Shown in pieces: positions 10,494 to 26,929 of a stretch of 29,165 nt of DNA. How positions within the stretch are numbered: the first letter of the stretch is position 1; each line of letters begins with the position of its first letter. The notes below the pieces were generated by a model. The model was given only the letters and a program-made list of their open reading frames with translations, did no database searches and had not been told where the DNA came from. Position numbers and translations under genes: made by a program. The stretch is taken from positions 64,001-93,165 of the forward strand of contig JAHBMJ010003079.1 of assembly GCA_018398765.1 (NCBI GenBank). Direction: 5' to 3'. The DNA comes from Chromera velia. Taxonomy: Eukaryota > Sar > Chromeraceae.

Positions 10494-12361
10494 GCGTGGG
10501 GAGAAGGGGGGCATCTCCCTCTTCTTCCCTCCATCACTGCCTCTCTCCCTCTCTTTCTTTTTGTCCTTCCCTCTTCCCGGGTGTCTATCTGTTAACATGA
10601 TTCCTTTCTCTCATGAATGAATGAATGAATCAATGACTGACTGACTGACTGACTGACTGAATGAATGAATAAATGAATGGTCACAGGACAGCTTCTCGGC
10701 ACATTTCCCCGTCTGTGCAGTCTGTTTGATTCGGCAACGGAAAAGGTGCGCTTTTCCGTGCTTCTTCATCATAAGATGTTCTATGCACCGCCTGACTGAT
10801 GCAGACCGCCTGTGCGCCAACGAAGGCAACCGCCTGATCTGCAACCGAGATGGTCTAGGGGCTTGGGAGAAGTTCCGCGTCGTCGTCATCGGAATGCCTT
10901 CCGGTCAGTCAGTCAGTCAGGCTGAATTTGTTTGTTTCTTTGGGTGGGGGGGGGTGCCTGCAAGATTGCGGTCGGGGGTTTATGGCAAGAATTATCTGTC
11001 TGTTGGGAAAGAGATACGCGTGAGAAATCAGTGTGTGAGTCGATTTGCAGTCCCCTTGAAAACCTCTGTGCACCAGTAAAGGGTTCTATCTCTTTGCTGT
11101 GTGCCATCGCCTTTCCTTTCCCTTTCAGCACTTGACTGGGAAGGCGGTCGGAATCTTGTTCGTGAGATTTTGTAATAGCATTGTGAGGAAGAATCAATAG
11201 TTCGCGCTCCCTACATTCCTGCCTGCCTGCCTGCAGGAGAGTACTCGATGAAGTCGAAGAGACATGACCATGCATTCTGCTCAGATGAGCATGATAAGAT
11301 CAGGTTAGTGACTCCTTCTTCGCTCTGCTTCACCTTTCTTCTTTTTCTTCTTTCTGCTTCTGGCAGGTTTTCCCGCCCCCTCCATCGCCTGTCTTCTTTT
11401 TTTTTCTTAACGCTTCTCCACTGCCTCTTTGGTTTGGATGAGCAGAACTTTGACTGCACCATGCATGCACGGCTCTTCTCAGTTCGAGTGGATGAGAATC
11501 TTTGTGCATGCCCCATATCCCTCCTCCCGGATCTCTGTGTGTGCGCACGTGACTGCATTCACCTGCCTTTCTTTTGTGAAGATCAGAGCGGGTTTCTCTT
11601 TTATTGTTTTGTCTTGTGCTCCACATGCGTTCCATCTACATGCCGCCCCCCGACATCCTTCTGTCTGCCTGCCTGCAGATGCAACCGGTCGGGTGCGGGA
11701 GGAAGCTGGGAGAAGTGGAGGTTCGAGTTCAAGGGCGACAAGGTGGCTCTTAAGGGCGGGCAGCACGGCAAGTACTGCTCAGACGAGGGCAGCAACGGGG
11801 TCCTCTGCAACAGAGACGGCTTCCACAGCCAAGAGGAGTTCCAGTTGATGCCCATGGGTCAGGCAGCTAGGGGGCTCGGCGGGAGAAGAATGTATGTTTC
11901 CATGAGCTGAGAGCATGCCGACATACACACACGTTACTATGACTGTTCGATTGCGTGCCAAAGCAGAGGAGCAGGTGGAAGCATGTAAATAAAAGGTGTC
12001 TTACATGACTGTGAGGGCTCGAGGGGTGTCTGTCCTCAAAAAAAAAAAAAAAAAGAAACAACGAACGAAATTGTATGGAGACCTCATGTCCTAAGTTGTG
12101 TCCAGCCCCTTCGACCAGCGTCCAAGGTGACATCCCTATGGGGGCCTCGATCTATCGATGTGTTGGTTTGGCTTTCTGTTTGACTAGGTGCATGCATGGC
12201 TGGCTGCGTGACTGACTGACTGCCTGTATGCAGGTGACCGCACGTACGCCCTGCGAGGTGCCAGGGGGAAATTCTGTGCCGACGACGACAGCAACCGGAT
12301 GGTGTGCGACAGAGACTGGCCTCGGGGGCCCTGGGAACAATTTGAGATCAGAAAACTGTAA
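10025..12361 (+). CDS. Fascin-like (double beta-trefoil) protein, 5' end unresolved
   Basis: Exons 10025-10400, 10805-10903, 11237-11303, 11679-11857 and 12234-12361 join in phase to 849 nt (282 residues, TAA at 12359-12361). They encode six repeats of about 40 residues with the pattern hydrophobic strand, [FYW/N]C[AS]D, 5-8 residues, C[ND].[DS]., then W-E-[KR/Q]-[FW]. Examples are KWCADNG...ICDKSG..GDWERF, KYCSDEGSNGVLCNRD and KFCADDDSNRMVCDRD...WEQF. Three such repeats make one beta-trefoil, so six suggest two. A donor at 10380 (GTATCA) would also keep phase but removes the strand WMGIRGQRS, so 10401 (GTCAGC) is preferred. The 10025 exon enters in phase 0 and lacks a start codon. Fascin-type trefoils bind actin in fascins, but related domains occur in secreted glycan-active proteins; the role here is unknown. 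Confidence 0.75.
10410..10498 (+). repeat. (TC)n(TG)n compound microsatellite
   Basis: A TC run, a CCCTCCCC interruption, TC again, then TG, starting nine bases after the donor at 10401. Confidence 0.9.
10613..10679 (+). repeat. (TGAA)n(TGAC)n(TGAA)n tetranucleotide repeat
   Basis: TGAA units flank a run of TGAC units in the fascin-like gene's first intron. Similar GACT/TGAC runs occur at about 17881-17911. Confidence 0.85.
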
Positions 12362-13790
12362 ATTATTCGATCAGAATAGAGATTGACGAAGAGAGCTAGA
12401 GTGATTCTCTCTTCTGGTCGATGCATGGGGGACTGGGATGCATCATGGGTCTCTCTTGGTACTTCTTGCTTTCCCTATCTCTCTCTGTCAATCTAACTGT
12501 ATGTGTGTTCGCATGGGAAGAGGAAGGGTGGAAGGACTGCGGACAGCGTGGTGAGGTACTTTGGTATAGATTCTTCATGCATGTGCGACTGCACCATGCA
12601 GGCAAAATATGAACGAGCGTTCTTCACAGACAAAGCTCTCCCTGTCCCCGATTTGCGTTGAACGTAAGAAAAGTGCTTCCCCTTCACCCAGTCGTGCCCC
12701 GACGGGCGTCACCAGTCTAGAAAATGAGAAGCGTTAATTGTGTTTGCTCATTTCTTTGTTCATTGCCGAGGGATGCTCATCTCTTTGTTCGTGAAGAGGG
12801 CAAATGTCTGTTTTTGTTTGTTTGTAAGGAAGGAACACTGGGGACTGGAAAAGTTGGGATGACGGGGAAGCGCCCGGTTCCACACACTTGCCAGGGAGGC
12901 AGGCAGGCAAGCGCATAACTCTCCAAGCCGGCTAGTTCCCTTGTCACGCGCCCTCTTATTGATAGACTAGCTGCGTGTGTGTGTCTCTCTTCTCCGTCTT
13001 TCTTCTCTGCTCAAATGCATGGGATGAATGGAGCGTGTTTGTCGATTTGTTCCTGCCCAAAGAGAGACAGCAAAGCGCGCTCCACAAAGAATGCTCAGCA
13101 TTATGGGATAGGACAGAAGAGCCGGAAAGTCTGCATGAGGAGGGAAGTCTCGCAATCAGAAAAGTGCATCAGCGAGACTCTTTTGTTGACTTTGCATTCC
13201 GTTCTTCGCTCTTTTCTCATAAAGAGCCGCACTAATGGGTGGGTGGAAGCAGAGAAGATGGGTATCGGTAATTGGAGTGGGCCTCAGCCTGCAGGCCTGG
13301 GGTGCGATTGCGTCCTGGATGCATGCTTCGTCCCCTTCGAAAAGATCCGAAGGGTCACCTGAGAGAGACGGGTTCGAGGAGGGATGGTCATCTCTTATTC
13401 CCTCCGGACGGACGGACGGTAGATGGGGTAGGGAGGGAACTGAGGGTGCGTAGGGCGCGTCAGTCCGTTTTGCATGCGTTCCATCGACTAGACATCGTTG
13501 GAACGACAGAAGGTTGTGCAATAAAAGAAGAGGGATGTGCACTAGATTGAAAAATGGCTGGGGAAGGACGGAGAGAGAAATTGAAGTCTCCCTCCATCAA
13601 CAGGTGCGAGTCTGTGCAGAGACAGACAGGTCCACTTTTCACAGAGGAGATGGAAACGGTCGGAAGACCTTCGGGCAAAAGTAGAGGTCTCCGCTGCATG
13701 TGCTTTATAAACCAGATCGATTGTAGACTGGTTGGCAAAACCCTGCATAGCCGGGTAGCCCTGCATGCGTGGACTCGACCGCGAATGGTT
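12362..13790. other. Intergenic spacer, no gene seen
   Basis: Follows the stop of the fascin-like gene. Short frames on both strands are low in quality and have no splice-consistent neighbours. Balanced base composition, unlike the AT-rich DNA that follows. Confidence 0.45.
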
Positions 13791-14181
13791 TTTTCATGAT
13801 TTTGTTCTAATGGCCCAGGGACTAATCCATTATGTTATATGTCAACTCTTGCAAGTGGACTTCAATAATATGTAACAATATGTATAAGCTGACATGCTTT
13901 TGCAATTTTACTTAAAATATGTATTACTAACTGTTTAGCCTAGTGTTTAGCGTTGTAGCTCAGAGATTAAATTTTAACTGAATGTGCCATGACAGAAACA
14001 GAAGCCAAAAAGAAAACAGACTAGGAAACAGCTTAAAAATATTTGACAAAGACTGTTAGATAGGCTAAGACAGGCTAGCAACATAAACTATCAATAATAA
14101 ATAGTCTGTTATACAGTAACGTATGTAGTTTATATAGTATATTTCAGTCTTTAATTCAAATTTAAATCTATTTCACTTTTT

Positions 14182-14211
14182 AGGATAGGATAGGATAGGA
14201 TAGGATAGGAT
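14182..14211 (+). repeat. (AGGAT)6 microsatellite
   Basis: Six perfect AGGAT units inside the AT-rich island, just before its GC-rich insert. Confidence 0.95.
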
Positions 14212-14717
14212 TTATGTTTTGGGTCACCCCACGGTCCACTGCCGGGCCTCGACTTGCACCGTTGAGAGGGCGCTCTTAATATTTTAACACACAGTGTTAA
14301 AGATGTATACATCATAAATCAGATTTAGTTCATCTAGATGTTTGTTTCTATTTTCTTGTTGTATAATATTAGTCAGAAAGAAACTTTAGACGCTATACGA
14401 TTATTATGTGTGAGTTCTACAAAATGAAAGATACGGAAAAGGAAGAGTTGAATGAAGTGGACACGCGATGACATGCGCGAAGAACAATAGCGAAGAAAAA
14501 TAGTCGGATAGAAAACTTTTATAGACTAACCTCATCAACTTTCTCTTACTTCCTGCAAATACGTTGGAATACAATAGAATACAACTACGTACAACAAAGA
14601 ATAAAAGGTCAATTAAACTAAATACGCCTTTATCTCTTTTGTCTTGAATAATTTCAGTCTTCAAAGTTCCCTATGCATGGTGCCAAAAGGTACCAAAAGG
14701 TCGGATACTAGGGTCGG

Positions 14718-14791
14718 GCAAGAGATAGATGATTGAGGGTTTTGTTATGCATGCCGCAAGAGATGACCGAGGTTTTTGTTATGCATGCCGC
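14718..14791. repeat. 35-bp tandem duplication
   Basis: Two near-identical units (CAAGAGAT..GAGG.TTTTGTT then ATGCATGCCGC) with period 35. Confidence 0.8.
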
Positions 14792-14860
14792 GTCCCTACA
14801 TATGAGGTTGAATCAATGAGCATGAGTGAACCGTAAGTTCTTTTCGTTACTTTCTACCTT

Positions 14861-14990
14861 CGGCCGCGCGGACCCCGAAAATTTTTTCGGTGCATGCCCT
14901 TCCGCGCGCGCGGCGAGAATGCATGCATGCATGAATGCATGGGGCCCGCGGCGGCCGCATTAATTTCTGACCTTTCCGCGCGCATCTTTT
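14861..14990. promoter_or_regulatory. CpG-rich block with TGCATGCA repeats before the queuine transferase gene
   Basis: CGCGCGCG runs, GGGCCCGCGGCGGCCGC, and overlapping TGCATGCA at 14920-14927 and 14924-14931, some 400 bases before the ATG at 15330. It resembles the block before 2481. Possible promoter; inference from position. Confidence 0.4.
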
Positions 14991-15221
14991 GGCTTCTTAA
15001 TTTCCACGATTTTCCGCTTCTTCCGCTCGCTGGCAGTGCTCACAGCACATATTCGTATATTACTCCAGAGCCACACCTTTGCAGCTTTGGCGGTCCATCG
15101 GACCATCACAGACCAAAGGCTTGACGCTCACCGTGAGCTTTCATTGTGCATGCGGTCAGCAGCCTGTATGAATTTCAACAGATATATCACGGGCTGCACT
15201 TGCATGCCGTCTCCTTCATGA

Positions 15222-21055
<5,834 letters not shown>

Positions 21056-22175
21056 AATGATGATGTTTCCATAAAGTTGATATTGCATAAAACTGATAGT
21101 GTTAGTGTTTTCACAGTCCCACTCTTCAATAATATTAAAAAAATCGTAAAAACGAAAGAGAATTATGTACAGTCTTAAGAAGTTACATTTGGATTAATTG
21201 AATATTCAGCTAGATGAGTGATAAGTGATAGCTAATTGATTTATGGGTATCTTAGGACACTGTCGCCCTTTTGTTTTTTAGAGGTCGCCCTTGCAAACAC
21301 TAGCGCAAAAAGCAAATATCTTTTATACCATTCAAAGAAGATTCAATTAATTCTATTGTTTTCCATAAAAAATTCAACTTACTAAGTTAAGTTGAAGTTA
21401 AAGATTATAACATTATATTGTTAATCTTAGATTCTTAGATATTCTTAGTTAATCTGAAAACTAGTCTAAAAAGCTTTTATAAAGTAGATTTTTTTAAAAA
21501 ACTAAATTATAAAAAATATATCTAGAAATATATGGGGTAGGGCAGCCCGGGGGCTGTCACATTTGAAATTTATAATAAAAAATGTCAGTGTATTATGCGT
21601 GGACATGTACGTGGTGATATCTTGATCGAGTGATATTATTTCTTCATCCCCCTGGGATTTCCCAATGATTTCCCCATCTTCCCACTTGCAGTCTTTTCCC
21701 CTTATATTCCCCACTAGTTTTCTTAACACATGAACTTTGAAGCAGTATCAAACACAGTAACCAGGTTTAGCTTGGACATCAGCCAAGCTTCTAGGTATAT
21801 GATGAAGGGCCCGTTTCATTATTACAACCATATATGGGCGTCTGTCAGTTATTTGAGCTTAGTTGTCAAAAGTAGAGTCTAACTCCTAAAATCTCTTATT
21901 TGAAAAGGCTGTTTCTACGGAAGTTCTCCTTGACAAATAGTTCTCCTTTTAATATCTAGCAGCATCTGAAACTTGAATTTCATTATTAAGTATGGTTTAG
22001 GTAATAGAACGAGGTAGTGTCAACGCTGGCTGATCATAAATTATCATAAATTCTAGTATAAATTTGAAGATGTAGAAGCATACAATAAAGTAAAGGTTAG
22101 CCTAACATTTGCATCTACATTTTTTAAAAAGTTATTAAAAGTATATAAAATGATCTTTCTTGTTTTTTTTTTTAG
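21056..22175. other. Second AT-rich island
   Basis: Begins right after the queuine transferase stop codon and ends near a TTTTTTTTTTTTAG acceptor-like sequence at 22175. No gene recognised; a 75-codon frame on the - strand (21502-21729) has no family features. A TATATAAAA element lies at 22141-22149. Confidence 0.55.
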
Positions 22176-22223
22176 GATGCTCAATACCTTTCCTTTTCGA
22201 AGGAGATCGAAAGAGGGTCCCAG
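22176..22223 (+). CDS. Candidate exon, upstream of Gln/Pro-rich gene
   Basis: Bounded by TTTTTAG and GTAAGA. Read with phase 1 in and out it gives CSIPFLFEGDRKRVP and joins in phase to the exon at 22935. However, a CpG/TGCATGCA block of promoter type follows at 22260-22410, so it may belong to another transcript or be spurious. Confidence 0.3.
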
Positions 22224-22254
22224 GTAAGATACAGTTTGTCGCTTGGTCGGGCTC

Positions 22255-22410
22255 CGACGGTGCGTCTGTTCGCCGCGGGCGGTATGAGCACATGCGTGTC
22301 ATTCACGCTCGCGCATTGCATGCCGCGCGCAAGGCGCGCGCGCCCTCTCAAAAGTGCACGCGTCCCATACGCATCCCCGACCGCGGCTCCATGCATGCAT
22401 TTGTTTGTAC
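22255..22410. promoter_or_regulatory. CpG-rich block with TGCATGCA
   Basis: GCGCGCAAGGCGCGCGCG run and TGCATGCA at 22392-22399, similar to the blocks at 2108-2155 and 14861-14990 that precede genes. Possible promoter of the gene that follows. Confidence 0.3.
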
Positions 22411-22934
22411 GCATGCAAACATTGTAATAAAAAAAAGATTTGCACCTGTATATATACGTACTGATGTATATTGCACGGGTGAGCAGGGGCTACATCGATG
22501 CAAGAACGAGGGACGTTTCCTGCCTGGGATGACTGCCATTTCGTTTCAGAGATGCCGAAGTTCTTTGTGCATTGGTGAGCTCACTAGCCCTCTGAACAAC
22601 TCGCAACGGTGACGTAAAGTAAAGCCCCATTGTTCTTACTGGAACAGACGCGACCGGTCGGGCCAAAGCAGAAGACCGGCACTCTTCTCCCATGCTCTTC
22701 GAGCGAAAGAGCCCCGCAGGAGTCACGCGGCAAAAAAGCGTGCACTTCCATAATGGAATGTCAGTCCCAACCCCTCTGTCTTGGGACGAACTCACACGAA
22801 AAACCGTTCTGACGGTATATCGGTATTCTGCTGTTGGGTGTTGCTTTTGCCCTCTGAATCGCATAGCTGGTACTCTATTGCCTCGCACACCATCTCATCT
22901 TGCCCCTTTCCTCTCTGTCTGTATGAATCTGCAG

Positions 22935-24700
22935 TGGCGGAAACCTTCAAAGCAGTGCGAGACCCGGACGGGCGTCCCCAACGGCAATCTCCCGTAAGCA
23001 GCGAGTTCCAAAATATGGACTCAGAAAGGAAGCGACGTGCCCATGAAACGACATTTTTGTTCTCTTCCTGCTTTTTCCAAATTTGCTTGGGAGTCCTCCT
23101 CGCAACTTACTCGTCAAAATTTGGATGCTCTTTGCCCCTTTTGAAACCTTTGCCAGCAACCACATTCTTTTGTTGATGTCACCTTTTCATCACCTTGCAT
23201 ACTGAATGATATTCTCATTTCTATGTATGTATGCATGTGTGTATGTATGTATGAGTGTATGTATATATATACATATATTAATGAAGCATCGACCTGTTAC
23301 TTGCATGATTGGCTGCTTGCAGCTGGGCGAAAAGGGGTTTCCAAATCTCCGCCTGTGTGGAGACGAGCGTCAGTCGACATTCACTCATGCACATGAAATA
23401 CAAACCCATGCCTGCCTGCATGAATATACAATAGTGCACTCACTGATTGGATGCAACTTCACGATGCTAGCTTTGTCCACTTGTCTTGAGCCCTCCAAGA
23501 TGCTGTCTGCGTAGAAAGGTGCAGAAGGCTGTAGGATGGAGAACATACATATGTGAATGATGCACTTTCTCAGTCTGTCTGTCTGCACTCAGATGACGGA
23601 AGCTGAGCGAGACCTGAGACGAGACTTTGTCTGTATCCACGTACATAGTTGCATGGTTGAATTCATTGCAGGCCATCGCGGGAACGCGCTCACTACCAGA
23701 CTTTTGTTCCGGCGCAGAGGCCGCTCTCTTCCCAGGCAGCGGCGTCGCACCCTCAGTGGCACGCCACGAGTCCGCCAGCAGGCTCATCCAGGCTGATGCA
23801 GCAGATGCACCGACAGAACAGGGGGGGCTCCTCGAGTCCCTTCAGCGTCAGCGTGTCACCCAAAGGACACGCAGACAGAGCGTCAGCATATGCCGGAGGG
23901 ATACGTCTAATGCAGCAGATGCAACAGCAGCAACAGAGGAAACAGCTCTTGCAACAATTGAACTACAGCCAGCAAGGACAAGCCCAGCAACAGTTCTTCC
24001 AGTCACCCCAGCAGTACCGACAGTGGCAGAACGCCCACAACTTACACCTGAGACAGCAGCAACAGGAGGAAGACAACACACTCAGAGTGCGACCTTTGAG
24101 ACATTGGCCTCCGGTCAGCTTTTCAACTTTCCTTCCTTCTCTATCAAATAACCGACCACGGCGGATTCCTCATCAATGATTGTGCGAGAGAGTGCGGAAA
24201 GCGAGGCAAACGAACAACGAACTGACGATTCCATCGGATCCGACTGAAGAAGAAGAAGAAGAAGAAAAGAAATAAAAAGAAGAAAAAGAAGAAGAAGAAG
24301 AAGAAGAAGAAGAAGAAGGAAGAAGAAGGAAGAAGAAGGAAGAAGGAAGAAGAAGGAAGAAGAAGGAAGAAGAAGGAAGAAGAAGGAAGAAGAAGAAGGA
24401 AGAAGAAGGAAGAAGAAGGAAGAAGAAGAAGAAGAAGAAGAAGAAGAAGAAGAAGAAGAAAAAGAAAAAGAAGAAAAAGAAGAAGAAGAAAAAGAAAAAG
24501 AAGAAAAAGAAGAAAAAGGAAAAGAAGAAAAAGGAAAAGAAGAAGGAAAAGAATAAAAAGAAGAAAAAGGAAAAGAAGAAGGAAGAGACTGATCGATCGA
24601 TCAATCGATGGACCGGGCATGCAGCATGCACCGGAGTTGGAATTGGAATGAGTCAAACGAAAACAAAAGACTTAATGGAGTGAGGACCTGCAGCAATAGT

Positions 24701-24770
<70 letters not shown>

Positions 24771-25480
24771 GCTCTTTGTTTCTTGCTGCCTTTCTTTCCT
24801 TCTTCTTTCTTTTGCGTCTTGCTGACTCCTCATTGTGATCTTTTGAAGAAGCCGAGAGAGACCCTCAGAGTCGAAGGACAAAGTGCCGTTCCAGTTTGAC
24901 GACAGTCCACCGTCATTCCTATCCCAGCCTCGCTCCATACTCATGTATTTTTTCTTCTTTGTTCATTGTGTGAGTGAATTTTGCAGGAAGGGGAGCAGCA
25001 GAGTCCGGGTACGGAGGCATTTGAGGCTACACTCGGATGGCAAAACATCAATCTGAACAGTGACGCTGACAAAGTCAGTAAAACAACCGGTCAACGAAAG
25101 GGAAAATGCGTCCACAATGCCTCACGAGAGACAGAGGCAGGAGAAGGCGAAAGGGAGAAGCTCCCGGAATGAAGTGATTGAGATGGAATTAAGAAGATTG
25201 TCATGGTTGTGCATCATTCATTCTTTCCTTGCTGAACACGATCGTCCCTTCTCCATGCGCTCTTTCGTTCACCAACAGTTTATCGATTCGGGCTGACCTG
25301 GTTCTGTACGTTGGTCCGTCTGTTTGGTGAAGTGACAGCAGTCAAACAAGGGTATGAAGAAAGAGCTCGAGCAAAAAGGACGCACGGACAGAAAGAAAAA
25401 AGTGGCCGGGTACACAGACATGCATTGGTCTTGTGAAAGACCCACCACATTTGCTCCTCAGACTTCCGCTTTCTCCCCTT

Positions 25481-25548
<68 letters not shown>

Positions 25549-26864
25549 GATGCTCAACTGGCGCTTCTCCTTGAGGGTCGGTCGGTTGATCGATTACCAA
25601 TGAGTCCATCCACTCTTCCCTGGATCGGAAAATTTTGTTCTCTTGGAACCGAGACTCGAATGGACAAGCAATGAAAAAAGAAATTGTCTGCACAAAATGA
25701 GGCACGAAGAAAACAATTGTTTGCACAAAAAGAAGCACGTCTCTCTCTGCCATGCAGAGAACCGCGGGGATTCTGCATTCTCTCTGTGTGACGGAGATTC
25801 ACTTTTTTTTTCATCCGTTTTTACCTCAATTCTGCGTGCAGAGCGAATGCGAGTTGCAAAGGAAGTTCAGGGCCTGCGAATGCGTCTGGAGAGGGCGGAG
25901 GGAGCGTCTGGAGACATGGGAGGGCACAGCACCTCTCCCTCTCCTTCGGCGAGCTCCTCGGTAAGCCGAGAGACAACAGCAGGCTCAATCTAGCAGCATC
26001 CAGGCAGACACACAAAGGGCTAAAAAGGGGTCAAGAACAGATGCGTGAATGTGCGCATGGTTTGCAAGGCTGCCGAGCCCGCAATGGGGGCCTTTCGCTT
26101 TCGAGAGGGCACAGAGGGGACGTCAAAATGATCAGTGGGAAGTAGGCGGGCGAGGTATGGACAGGGTTTGTTAGAGCGAGAGAGAAAAAGCAAATTTCAT
26201 GTTTGTTTCTTTTAAGTGTGACCCCGCGCTCCCGTGTCTTCTTGCAGCGTCTGATCGAGAGGTGCGACTTTCTCCACAGGTCCCTTGACGTGACAGTAGA
26301 GACGCTTTCGGGTCAGTCCAGTGAGCAGAATCAACCAATCAATCAATCAATCGGTTGTTCTGTTCTGTGTCCTCTTCAAATTTGTCTGCTTCTCGCGCTC
26401 CCTTTCTTTAAATTGCCTGCAATCAGGGGCTCCTTCACGAGTTCGTGTTCAGGTAGGAATGCATCTATGGAGATAAAGTAATCTCTCTGGCTCATTTGGC
26501 GCTCCTTGTCCGACCAGGTGGACAGCTGTTGGAATGTTCTTTCATGCCGCTCAGATTGAATTTCCCTGGGAAGAATTGCCGCCCCCCCACCCTACCCCCC
26601 CTTTCCCCTGGCATGCTGTGTATTTATTGATTGTTGCTGTCTGTCTGTCATCATCAAACCCCCAGTGAATGGTGGCCCCCAGATTCCTTTTGTCATCCGG
26701 TTCTTTCAACGCCGTTTTGCGTGTGCAGAACTTCTTCATTTTATTGTGCAATCAAAACAAATGGGGTTTCTCCGCATGTTTGTGAGGAGACTGCAGGGGT
26801 GGTTGGGGTCCTTCTGACAGCAGATGAAGACCCGAGGTCGACTGTGGCAAAAATTCTCTCGTAA

Positions 26865-26929
<65 letters not shown>

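Larger units (their letters stand above)
13790..14840. other. AT-rich island
   Basis: Composition changes sharply near 13790 to A/T-dominated sequence and returns near 14840. The few frames, such as a hydrophobic one on the - strand at 14404-14664, show no family features. A short GC-rich insert at about 14220-14275 begins GGGTCACCCCACGG directly after an AGGAT repeat. No terminal inverted repeat or transposase was seen. Confidence 0.55.

Noticed and set aside
21502-21729. - strand 75-codon frame in the AT-rich island, considered as a retroelement remnant
   Set aside because: No reverse transcriptase, integrase or endonuclease motif; no flanking repeats.
24144-24656. Long - strand Phe/Ser/Leu frames
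   Set aside because: They are the complement of the GAA polypurine tract and have no domain or splice support.
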